Shown here one piece after another: positions 1 to 5,938 of a DNA stretch of 5,938 bases. The notes under the pieces were generated by a model. The model saw only the letters and a list, made by a program, of their open reading frames with translations. It did no database searches and had not been told where the DNA came from. Source of the stretch: an uncultured Porphyromonadaceae bacterium (GTDB lineage Bacteria > Bacteroidota > Bacteroidia > Bacteroidales > CAMTPD01); contig CAMTPD010000111.1 in the NCBI GenBank assembly GCA_947074265.1, positions 1 through 5,938 on the forward strand, written 5' to 3'. The position numbers were made by a program, and so were the translations under genes. Within the stretch, counting starts at the first letter, position 1. The number at the start of each line of letters is the position of its first letter.

Positions 1-247
1 CAATTGTCTCATTCAATATTTTTGCTTGAGAAATCTGAGCATCATTTTTCGAATACCCTATAAAATCGAGGAACGACTGAGATAGACAAAAGATTTGCTT
101 ACCATATCTATCGATCAAATATGTAGGTGTGTTTAACAACTTAGACGTTAAAATAAAGCGTCTTATAAGTTCTTCCTTCTCAAACTTAGTAAGATGATAT
201 TCGTCAGAAGAAAGTACTTCCGAAAGCTCAAAGATCAAATCAGACAT
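1..247 (-). CDS. PAS-domain protein, probable regulator or sensor (N-terminal fragment, runs off left edge)
   Basis: Reading the minus strand from the ATG at 247-245 gives 82 codons with no stop up to the window edge, so only the N-terminus is present. Residues 1-40 are charged and probably helical. From about residue 41 the sequence TPTYLIDRYGKQIF, followed by a helical stretch ending FIGYS (residues 62-66), resembles the opening strands and helix of a PAS sensor fold (the usual pattern is h-h-D-x-x-G-x-I-hh...hhGY). In Bacteroidota, short cytoplasmic proteins with such a PAS start often end in a LuxR-type or other helix-turn-helix domain. That part would lie outside the window, so the DNA-binding role is inference. 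There is no signal peptide or membrane segment. No other in-frame ATG is seen just upstream, and a good promoter candidate lies about 27 nt before the start. The gene is divergent from the condensin operon. Coding status is fairly secure; the PAS call is moderate. Confidence 0.62.
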   Translation of the reverse strand, partial: MSDLIFELSEVLSSDEYHLTKFEKEELIRRFILTSKLLNTPTYLIDRYGKQIFCLSQSFLDFIGYSKNDAQISQAKILNETI

Positions 248-273
248 CGTTGTGTAGATTGATAAATTTCGCG

Positions 274-305
274 CAAATGTACTGTATTTAAATAAAGGAT
301 ACAAT
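274..305 (-). promoter_or_regulatory. Bacteroidetes-type promoter for the leftward PAS-like gene
   Basis: On the minus strand TACATTTG (plus-strand 281-274) is an exact match to the Bacteroidetes -7 box TAnnTTTG. ATTG (305-302), one base off the -33 element TTTG, precedes it with a 20-nt spacer. The predicted transcription start would be near 267, giving a short leader of about 20 nt before the ATG at 247. The consensus is established for Bacteroides sigma-ABfr; its use here is inferred from match and position. Confidence 0.55.
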
Positions 306-340
306 ATAGATAGGCAGGAGTTTCGTTTCAGACTTTATAA

Positions 341-354
341 TGCAATATTTTGCA
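341..354. repeat. Short inverted repeat TGCAA-TATT-TTGCA, candidate operator
   Basis: This is a perfect 5-bp inverted repeat around a 4-nt spacer, TGCAATATTTTGCA. It lies between the two divergent promoter candidates, 10 nt upstream of the rightward -33 element. Further TTGCA copies occur at 428-432 and 450-454. The heptamer TGCAAGC at 351-357 is repeated in inverted orientation as GCTTGCA at 426-432, so the two copies bracket the rightward promoter. Symmetry and placement suit a dimeric DNA-binding protein. In AT-rich DNA such short repeats can occur by chance. Confidence 0.3.
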
Positions 355-364
355 AGCTACTCTA

Positions 365-396
365 TTTGGTTCTTTTTCTAAAATCAACTAATTTTG
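365..396 (+). promoter_or_regulatory. Bacteroidetes-type promoter of the mksFEB/jetABC-like operon
   Basis: TTTG (365-368), a 20-nt spacer and TAATTTTG (389-396) match the Bacteroidetes -33/-7 consensus exactly in both boxes. Transcription would start around 402-404, leaving an untranslated leader of about 75 nt before the ATG at 479. The leader contains the direct repeat ATGCTT-TT-ATGCTT (416-429) and an A-rich tract (454-462) shortly before the start codon, in place of a Shine-Dalgarno sequence. This is the only strong promoter candidate seen for the three-gene operon. Confidence 0.65.
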
Positions 397-478
397 GTTC
401 TTTCTACACCTGTCAATGCTTTTATGCTTGCAGTGATTAGGTAGAATGGTTGCATAAAAAAAGAATAACCCTTATATA

Positions 479-1672
479 ATGTATATTTTTTCCTCCATAC
501 GAGAGTTGATCAGAGCTCTGGATATAGGACGTGAACTGCTTGGCGATATGTTTGAGAAACGTAAGTCGGCAGCCTATTTCTACGAAAAAGCACTTCAGCA
601 CATTTCGCAAGAAAGACTCGACAACTTAATCAGCAAGGAGATCATCAGACGCAACGGTCAGTATATCGAACTCGACGACCGTTTTCTGCAATTCTTCGAG
701 CAATTTCTCGATGTAAACGAAGAGATCAACGTTTCATACATTCAGGAGAGTATCTTATTCGTCAAACAAAATATACTTTTCTACAAGCAAGAACGTAACG
801 AAATCCGTCAATACAACTACTTACGTACTATAAAATCGGCATTGCGTCGTCTCGAACGTACCGCTGTGCGCTACATTATGGATATTCAGCGCAATGTGGA
901 CAATACCTTCAAAACGGAGCCAAACTTTAAGATTAAAGTAGCCAAGCTTGAAGATTATGCACGCAAACGCGACGATCTGCAAGTGCTTATCGAGCACGTA
1001 GAGCATCTCATAACGGTAGAAGAATCCGACTTCTTACGCAAGGCTATGGACGATGAGTTGAAAGAGATTTGTCTCGAACTACGCGAGGCCCTTAATCAAA
1101 CCCGTCACAACCTCATCGAGGTGCAAAAGCAAATCATCGAATACCTCAATCGTATCAAGTATCAAAGTAAGGTACTCGAGAAGATTCGCCAGATCAAATA
1201 CCTTAAAGATCAGGTAGAGCTGCAAAGTCGCTCCAATATCTGTGACGTACTCGAAGGTAGAAGCGATGTGGTGTTTGAGCCTAATCCGGCATATCCACTC
1301 AAGCTTTCGCTCGACTTTTTGCAGACAGACGAAGTACTTCCGCTGCTTCGCAAGTTATCTGCCGAGCAGCGAAAAGGAGCTAAGATAGAAGCTCCCCAGG
1401 CCGGTAAAATTGATATGGATTACCTCGAAGACGGAACCGAGTCTACTCCGATGATAAACCCCGAAGTCTTGAAAAAAGACTTTGTCAAAGGAGAGCAGCA
1501 TCTTTATCAGTTTTTGCAAGCGTATAACTATCCTTTCGATGCAGTAAAAGAAGACCGAATTAAGATCTTCTGTCAGTTGATTGCTTTGTATGATACAGAA
1601 TTCGACGTGAGCGACGAGTACGAGCGCGACGGCGATATCGAGTATGTAATCGTTTATCCGAAAAAAAAGTAG
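479..1672 (+). CDS. mksF: MksF/JetA-like kleisin subunit of an SMC condensin / Wadjet-type complex
   Basis: Predicted kleisin, the subunit that bridges the two heads of an SMC-type ATPase dimer and recruits the KITE subunits; it would act on DNA in the cytoplasm. The 397-aa protein has no signal peptide or membrane segment. Residues 1-80 look like a winged-helix domain: helices, then a hairpin around IIRRNGQYIELDDRF at 55-69. Residues 75-250 are a long, charged helical bundle, with RRLERT at 123-128 and KRDDLQVLIEHVEHL at 163-177. A polar linker spans about 296-330. Residues 330-397 form a compact C-terminal domain ending in the strand IEYVIVYPKKK. The size is nearer Wadjet JetA than the much longer Pseudomonas MksF, as I recall those families. 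The start at 479 is the first ATG after an in-frame stop at 455-457. It is first in the operon, with 1 nt to the next gene. The family is assigned mainly from layout, gene order and neighbours; individual motifs are weak, as is usual for kleisins. Confidence 0.82.
   Translation: MYIFSSIRELIRALDIGRELLGDMFEKRKSAAYFYEKALQHISQERLDNLISKEIIRRNGQYIELDDRFLQFFEQFLDVNEEINVSYIQESILFVKQNILFYKQERNEIRQYNYLRTIKSALRRLERTAVRYIMDIQRNVDNTFKTEPNFKIKVAKLEDYARKRDDLQVLIEHVEHLITVEESDFLRKAMDDELKEICLELREALNQTRHNLIEVQKQIIEYLNRIKYQSKVLEKIRQIKYLKDQVELQSRSNICDVLEGRSDVVFEPNPAYPLKLSLDFLQTDEVLPLLRKLSAEQRKGAKIEAPQAGKIDMDYLEDGTESTPMINPEVLKKDFVKGEQHLYQFLQAYNYPFDAVKEDRIKIFCQLIALYDTEFDVSDEYERDGDIEYVIVYPKKK
1661..1669 (+). other. 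A8-G homopolymer at the kleisin stop codon, potential slippage site
   Basis: Eight consecutive A (1661-1668) followed by G lie directly before the TAG stop of the kleisin gene. They contain the heptamer A AAA AAG in the zero-frame phasing used by dnaX-type slippery sites. A -1 ribosomal shift would add only two valines before a TGA. Loss of one A in the transcript, or a +1 shift, would instead skip the stop and read AGT ATG AAT straight into the next gene, giving an in-frame kleisin-KITE fusion. No stimulatory stem-loop was identified, so function is speculative. Confidence 0.25.
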
Positions 1673-1673
1673 T

Positions 1674-2240
1674 ATGAATTTACCGAAACAAACGGGCGAT
1701 ATATTTGAAGAACTGAGCAAAGGTCGCTTTATCAGTTCGAATAGCATGGATCAAACAACGCGCATGTTGTTTGATATCATCGACGAAAACTATCAGGAAC
1801 TTTACGACTATTTCCTGCACATTGGCTTTAAGCTAGAGCAAGGTCAGGAGTATTTCTACTTCTCACGCAACGAGTCGAAGACCAATCTTGAGCGTAAACT
1901 AGAGCAAGCCTACAAATGGATCGATATTGTAGACTTCCTCAAAACATTCAACGACTCCTTTGGCGTAGGCTCTCGCTTCTCGGCATCAGACCTCGAAGTG
2001 AAGCTACAGATGGACGTTACCTTCAAGATGAAGCTCAATGCCCTTCGTCGTACTGTACGTGGCGAATCACATCGTGAGATCATCGAAAACATCCTGACAG
2101 AAATGTGTAAAGACCGATTCTTTGAATTGGAAAACAGCATCACGGGTACCTACAAAGTGCTAGCTTCTTTCAAGTACCTCGAAGACCTGATTATGAGTAT
2201 TAACATCCCCGAAGAAATTCAAAATGAGATACCTGAATAA
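1674..2240 (+). CDS. mksE: MksE/JetB-like winged-helix (KITE-type) subunit, DUF4194-like
   Basis: Predicted small accessory subunit that binds the kleisin as a dimer and contributes DNA binding to the condensin/Wadjet complex. At 188 aa it has the usual size range of MksE/JetB proteins. Residues 8-64 look like a first winged helix: GDIFEELSKGRFIS, then LFDIIDENYQELYDYFLHIG, then a wing hairpin FKLEQGQEYFYFS at 52-64. A helical segment of about 70-120 follows. Residues 122-173 look like a second winged helix, with a recognition-like stretch RRTVRGESHREIIENIL and a hairpin near FFELENSITGTYKVL. The tail is acidic. There is no catalytic motif, signal peptide or membrane segment. The start is 1 nt after the kleisin stop. 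Its last 17 nt overlap the start of the SMC gene, which suggests translational coupling. The family call rests on size, winged-helix layout and its place between the kleisin and the SMC ATPase. Confidence 0.82.
   Translation: MNLPKQTGDIFEELSKGRFISSNSMDQTTRMLFDIIDENYQELYDYFLHIGFKLEQGQEYFYFSRNESKTNLERKLEQAYKWIDIVDFLKTFNDSFGVGSRFSASDLEVKLQMDVTFKMKLNALRRTVRGESHREIIENILTEMCKDRFFELENSITGTYKVLASFKYLEDLIMSINIPEEIQNEIPE
2224..2240 (+). other. 17-nt overlap of the KITE and SMC genes (translational coupling)
   Basis: The ATG of the SMC gene (2224-2226) lies inside the last codons of the KITE gene, whose TAA is at 2238-2240. The preceding bases (GAAGAAATTCAAA) are A-rich and carry no clear Shine-Dalgarno sequence, as is common in Bacteroidota. 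The ribosome finishing the KITE subunit would uncover and possibly reinitiate at the SMC start, which would tie the stoichiometry of the subunits together. Confidence 0.5.
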
Positions 2241-5200
2241 AGTCGTATTTATCAATAGTGCGGCCATTAAATATGCCGAAATCCTGCTCGACGGAAACGT
2301 GCACCTTATCGGTACCCAGGGGGTAGGTAAAAGTACCATTCTGCGTTCGGTGCTTTTCTTCTACAATGCCGACTCGTTGAAGCTCGGTATCGCAAAAGAG
2401 AAGAAGAACTATCAGGAGTATTACCTGCCTTATACCGACTCGTATATTGTGTATGAGGTGAAAAGCGAAGACTCGGCTTTTTGCGTGATGACCTTCCGTT
2501 CGCAAGGACGTGTAGGCTTCCGCTTCATCGACTCTCCGTTTCGTAAAGAGATTTTTATCAACGATGATAATGTTGCGTACAACGACTGGTGGCAAATCAA
2601 GTCGGTACTCGACAAACAAGATATTTTTTACAGTCACAAGCTCGATACCCTCGAAGAATACCGTGATATCCTGTACGGAAACTACGTGGCACGCAAAGAG
2701 TACAAACGCTTTGCTTTGCTCGAGAGTGCCCAGTATCAGAATATTCCGCGTACCATTCAGAACGTGTTTCTCAACTCGAAACTCGAGGCTGAGTTTATCA
2801 AGCAGACCATCATTCTTTCGCTCGAAGACGAAGACAAGCAGATTCGTCTCGACAACTACAAGCATCACCTGAAAGACTTTGATACGCACCTGCGTGACAT
2901 CAAAACTTTCCGCGACAAAGCCGTAACGTTGCAAGCCGAAGAGGTGGCGCGTTATCGTGCCGAAATAGGAGCGATGCGTATGGATGAAAAGGAGATGGCT
3001 TACCGTCTTGCCTGGGCTGTAGACTCGAACAAAAACCGACTCCCCAAACTCGAGAAAGAGGTTTTGGTGTTGAAGCACGAAGAGGAAAAGACCAATCGAC
3101 GTATCGACGAGATTACGGCACGTTCGGGCAATGCGCTGGGTAAGATCAAAGGTCGTCTTTCGGTTGTAGACAGTAAAATACACGAGGCTCGCCAGAAGGA
3201 GCAAGTGTATAAAGAGAAAGATATCGAATCGGTTTGTAAGCGTGTAGAACAAAAATCGGTGGTGATGCAAGAGCAAACCCACCTGAAGAACGAACGCGAT
3301 TTGCTGCAAACCGAATTCAAGAGTGTATCGCAAAAGTATGAAGCACTGTTGGGCGAACTCGAAAATCAGAAGAGTGCGTTTGAAAACGAAAATCAAAAGG
3401 CACGTCTGCAAATTCAGAGTGAGCAAAACGAACAGCGCGAACGCATGCGCAAAGAGTGCGACAAGCTGATCGAAGAGTCGGCAGAGCAACACAACGATAT
3501 GCTAAAACTTGCCGAGCAGGAGTTGAACGAAAAGCGAGAGAAGCAGCAACAAGCTCAGATCGCAAAAGCAAATGCCGGACATGTACGTCACTTTGAGAAA
3601 GAGATTGAGGCGCTAAAGGATCAGATCTCGGAGCACAAGAATCGTAGCATTCAAGCCAAAAACGCGATCGACCATGCTCGCCGACAAGCCGACATGCTTC
3701 AAAAGCAGTGGGACAATGAGCAGCGCATGCTCGAGAAAGAGACTAAGCGTGAAAAAGAACGTCTTACGGAATCGATCGAGCAACTCAAACCTCAGGTTGT
3801 GGCTATTGATCAGAAGCTCGAAAGTACACACGATTCGTTCTATGGTTGGCTCAACGACAACGTACCCGGGTGGGAACACTCCATCGGTAAGGTGTGTGAT
3901 GAGCAGGTGTTGTTCCGCAAAGACTTGGCTCCAAAGTTAGCAACCGAGGCTTTGACCAACAACTTCTTTGGTCTCGAAATCGAGATGGAGAGCTTGGAGC
4001 AAAAGGTGAAGAGTGCGACAGACTATGCACTAGAAAAGCAAGCAATACAAGATAAAATAGAGGCTCTGCGCTCGGCATTTGATGAAGCTGATAAACGTTT
4101 TGCAGCCGAAGAAGAGGCCTTGCGCAATAAGTTCCGTCCGCAAGTACGCGACCTCAAAGAGCAGGTTAGGGTAGAGGAGTATCAACTCGAGCAAGCAGAG
4201 CGTCTTGTGCGAGAGAAAACTGTAGAGCTTGAAGACTTACGTCGTAATGCTCAGAGCAAACAACAAGAACAACTCGAGGAGGTATCAAAGGCAGTCGAAC
4301 TGGCTCGTAAAGACGTTGAGGCGGCTACGAATAAGCTCGAAGCGGTGCGTAAAGAGATTAAGGAGCAAAGCAAACACATCGAGCACGATTTGCGTCGCAA
4401 GAGTGAAGAGTTGCAAGCTCAATCTACGATTCGCATTGCCGAATTGAAAGAGGCTCTCGATCAATATCTCGTAAAATACGCAACTCGCAAGAAGGAGCTT
4501 GAGAACGAGAAACTCAGCGACCTCTCGGGTAGTGGTGCCAATGTAGATCGCATCGATGCCATTGCCAAGCAGTTGAAGAAGCTGGAGCAAGAGTTGGCCT
4601 TCATCGAAGAAAACACCGAGTTGGTGGTGATCTACAAGAAAGACAAGCAAGACTTGATCGACCGTTTGCCCGATTTCCGCAACGAGAAAAAACTATACGA
4701 GCAAAAGATCTCTCAAGAGGCCGAAGCTTTCCGATTGAAAAAGGATGTGTTGGTGGCGCAGCTTGAGCAAACCAAGCTGAAGCTGTCGGAGTGTACCGCA
4801 CAGATCAAGTCGATACAGGAAGATGCCAAAGAATATGAGCGTTTTGCAACGTACGAGTGCTATCAGGAGATGAAAGAGTGGCTCGTTGAGTTGCGCTCGG
4901 GATTCGAAACCGAAGATGCACCGAAGGTGCTTATCGCGAAGTTGATGGACAAGCACTATGCGCTGGAGCGTAAGGTGACCGACCTGAAGGCTGCCGTGGC
5001 GAAGTTCTTGGGCAACTTCTCGGAACGTAACTTGTTTAGCTTCCGTACCAACTTGATGTACGATGCCGACTTTATCGACTTTGCAGCCGAACTAGCCGAC
5101 TTCGTGGAAGAGGATAAAATCACGAAGTTCGAAGAAGAGGTGTATAGTCGTTTTGCTTCCATCATTCAGTTGATCGGAAAAGAGACCGATGAGCTTACCT

Positions 5201-5883
5201 CGCGTGAAGGGGAGATTCAGAGCATTATCTCTCGTATCAACCGCGACTTCGACGCAAAGCGTGATGTAGGTAGCGGTATCATCCGCAAGATTGAACTGCG
5301 CCGCGATGATAGTATGAATCCGGTTGTGAGTATCTTGAAAGAGATCAAAGGCTTCAACGATGAGTTTGCTCACTCGCTTGGCGAGGCCAACTTGTTTGGT
5401 GCGCCGAACAAACTAGAGGTAAATGCCAAAGCAATCGATTACCTGCGTATCCTGAGCAAGGAGATCGACAAGTACAAGAAGGAGTGTATTTCGTTGTCAG
5501 ATTCGTTCGAACTCAAATTCCGTGTCGTGGAGAATACCAACGATACCGGTTGGGTAGAGAAACTGTCTAACGTAGGTTCGGAAGGTACCGATATCTTGGT
5601 GAAGGCGATGATCAATATCATGTTGCTCAATGTGTTTAAAGAGAACGTGTCTAACCGTTTCAAAGACTTTAAACTACACTGTATGATGGATGAGATCGGT
5701 AAGCTTCACCCGAACAATATCAAGGGTATTTTGCGCTTTGCCAACGATCGCAATATCTTGCTGATCAATGGTTCGCCTACCGAAAATAATCCGCTTGCCT
5801 ACAAGCACATCTTCAAACTTGAGAAAGATGCCAACAGCGTAACACGCATCAAGCGTCTGCTCACCAACTATGAAGAAAACTAA
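2224..5883 (+). CDS. mksB: MksB/JetC-like SMC ATPase of a condensin / Wadjet-type complex
   Basis: Predicted SMC-type motor that dimerises at a hinge and uses ATP to bind and extrude DNA loops. The order of domains in the 1219-aa protein is clear. An N-terminal head carries Walker A, GTQGVGKST at 30-38, followed by a Tyr-rich strand region, YQEYYLPYTDSYIVYEV. A first long coiled coil spans about 265-530. A small hinge spans about 532-600, with WLNDNVPGWE at 542-551. A second coiled coil spans about 600-890. The return to the head includes FLGNFSERNLFSFR near 928-941, a type of segment I recall in MksB/JetC proteins. The C-terminal head has a divergent signature, LSNVGSEGTD at 1114-1123, Walker B CMMDE with D1156/E1157, a D-loop-like KLHPNN at 1160-1165 and a switch region NGSPTENNP at 1182-1190. 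All ATPase elements are present, so it should be active. It is last in the operon, and no JetD nuclease gene follows within the window. Leucine codon use changes near 4460. It is not Rad50 or SbcC, since it lacks a zinc hook and sits with kleisin and KITE genes. Confidence 0.92.
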   Translation: MRYLNKVVFINSAAIKYAEILLDGNVHLIGTQGVGKSTILRSVLFFYNADSLKLGIAKEKKNYQEYYLPYTDSYIVYEVKSEDSAFCVMTFRSQGRVGFRFIDSPFRKEIFINDDNVAYNDWWQIKSVLDKQDIFYSHKLDTLEEYRDILYGNYVARKEYKRFALLESAQYQNIPRTIQNVFLNSKLEAEFIKQTIILSLEDEDKQIRLDNYKHHLKDFDTHLRDIKTFRDKAVTLQAEEVARYRAEIGAMRMDEKEMAYRLAWAVDSNKNRLPKLEKEVLVLKHEEEKTNRRIDEITARSGNALGKIKGRLSVVDSKIHEARQKEQVYKEKDIESVCKRVEQKSVVMQEQTHLKNERDLLQTEFKSVSQKYEALLGELENQKSAFENENQKARLQIQSEQNEQRERMRKECDKLIEESAEQHNDMLKLAEQELNEKREKQQQAQIAKANAGHVRHFEKEIEALKDQISEHKNRSIQAKNAIDHARRQADMLQKQWDNEQRMLEKETKREKERLTESIEQLKPQVVAIDQKLESTHDSFYGWLNDNVPGWEHSIGKVCDEQVLFRKDLAPKLATEALTNNFFGLEIEMESLEQKVKSATDYALEKQAIQDKIEALRSAFDEADKRFAAEEEALRNKFRPQVRDLKEQVRVEEYQLEQAERLVREKTVELEDLRRNAQSKQQEQLEEVSKAVELARKDVEAATNKLEAVRKEIKEQSKHIEHDLRRKSEELQAQSTIRIAELKEALDQYLVKYATRKKELENEKLSDLSGSGANVDRIDAIAKQLKKLEQELAFIEENTELVVIYKKDKQDLIDRLPDFRNEKKLYEQKISQEAEAFRLKKDVLVAQLEQTKLKLSECTAQIKSIQEDAKEYERFATYECYQEMKEWLVELRSGFETEDAPKVLIAKLMDKHYALERKVTDLKAAVAKFLGNFSERNLFSFRTNLMYDADFIDFAAELADFVEEDKITKFEEEVYSRFASIIQLIGKETDELTSREGEIQSIISRINRDFDAKRDVGSGIIRKIELRRDDSMNPVVSILKEIKGFNDEFAHSLGEANLFGAPNKLEVNAKAIDYLRILSKEIDKYKKECISLSDSFELKFRVVENTNDTGWVEKLSNVGSEGTDILVKAMINIMLLNVFKENVSNRFKDFKLHCMMDEIGKLHPNNIKGILRFANDRNILLINGSPTENNPLAYKHIFKLEKDANSVTRIKRLLTNYEEN

Positions 5884-5938
5884 GACGATTCATCTTTATT
5901 TGGTGTAAAAACCTAATGGACTTTATATAAAAAGCAAG
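5884..5938. other. Downstream intergenic edge, no gene or clear terminator
   Basis: The 55 nt after the SMC stop contain no credible start of a further gene: the only plus-strand ATG (5916-5918) meets a TAA after four codons. A weak GGT...ACC pairing (5902-5913) is too short to call a terminator. A TTTG at 5899-5902 has no matching -7 box in the remaining bases. Whether a nuclease subunit follows cannot be seen here. Confidence 0.5.

Noticed and set aside
404..444. Possible 5' leader stem pairing CTACACCT with AGGTAG
   Set aside because: The pairing needs a two-base bulge and a loop of nearly 30 nt. It matches no riboswitch or attenuator that I recognise.
1355..1747. A 130-codon minus-strand open frame across the kleisin-KITE junction
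   Set aside because: It is a shadow of the two plus-strand genes. The translation is hydrophobic without a recognisable fold, and no promoter faces it.
2200..3492. A 430-codon open frame on the minus strand, antisense to the SMC gene
   Set aside because: It lies wholly against a strongly supported coding gene. Its product is a Leu/Phe/Val-rich low-complexity string mirroring the Glu/Lys/Gln codons of the coiled coil, with no domain or promoter evidence.
4285..4650. A 121-codon minus-strand open frame inside the second coiled coil
   Set aside because: Antisense mirror of heptad-repeat codons, with no independent evidence.
2224..5883. Rad50/SbcC or RecN-type repair ATPase as identity of the large gene
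   Set aside because: No CXXC zinc hook is present at the hinge, and the operon carries kleisin- and KITE-like genes, not an Mre11/SbcD nuclease gene.
5898..5916. Possible terminator hairpin after the SMC gene
   Set aside because: Only about three to five pairs with a mismatch can be drawn, and no U-tract follows, so it is not distinguishable from chance.
1..5938. CRISPR arrays, tRNA or rRNA genes, insertion sequences
   Set aside because: No regularly spaced repeats, tRNA-like cloverleaf, rRNA stretches, transposase motifs or terminal inverted repeats were seen on either strand.

Overview
The window looks like a chromosomal segment from a member of the Bacteroidota, probably Bacteroidales. 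Two lines of evidence support this. Both intergenic promoter candidates match the Bacteroidetes-type consensus (TTTG, about 19-20 nt, then TAnnTTTG). Gene starts also have A-rich leaders with no Shine-Dalgarno sequence. GC content is moderate and the genus cannot be fixed from what is visible.

Layout: (1) Positions 1-247, minus strand, hold the N-terminal 82 codons of a gene that runs off the left edge; it looks like a PAS-domain protein, possibly a regulator. (2) Positions 248-478 are a compact divergent intergenic region with one outward promoter candidate on each strand and a cluster of TGCAA/TTGCA half-sites. (3) Positions 479-5883, plus strand, are a tight three-gene operon (1-nt gap, then a 17-nt overlap). 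It encodes a kleisin-like subunit (397 aa), a small winged-helix KITE-like subunit (188 aa) and a large SMC-type ATPase (1219 aa) with Walker A, long coiled coils, a small hinge, a divergent signature motif and Walker B. (4) Positions 5884-5938 show no gene and no convincing terminator.

The three operon genes are read as a MksF-MksE-MksB / JetA-JetB-JetC complex, a third bacterial condensin family related to MukBEF. The SMC dimer is closed by the kleisin, which carries the KITE subunits, and ATP hydrolysis drives DNA loop extrusion. In Wadjet anti-plasmid defence the same core is joined by JetD/MksG, a Toprim nuclease that cuts small circular DNA. No JetD gene is visible directly after the ATPase gene. 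The locus is therefore either a nuclease-less MksBEF condensin, or a Wadjet-type system whose effector lies outside the window or is of another kind. The divergent PAS-type gene and the shared intergenic region are the most notable context.
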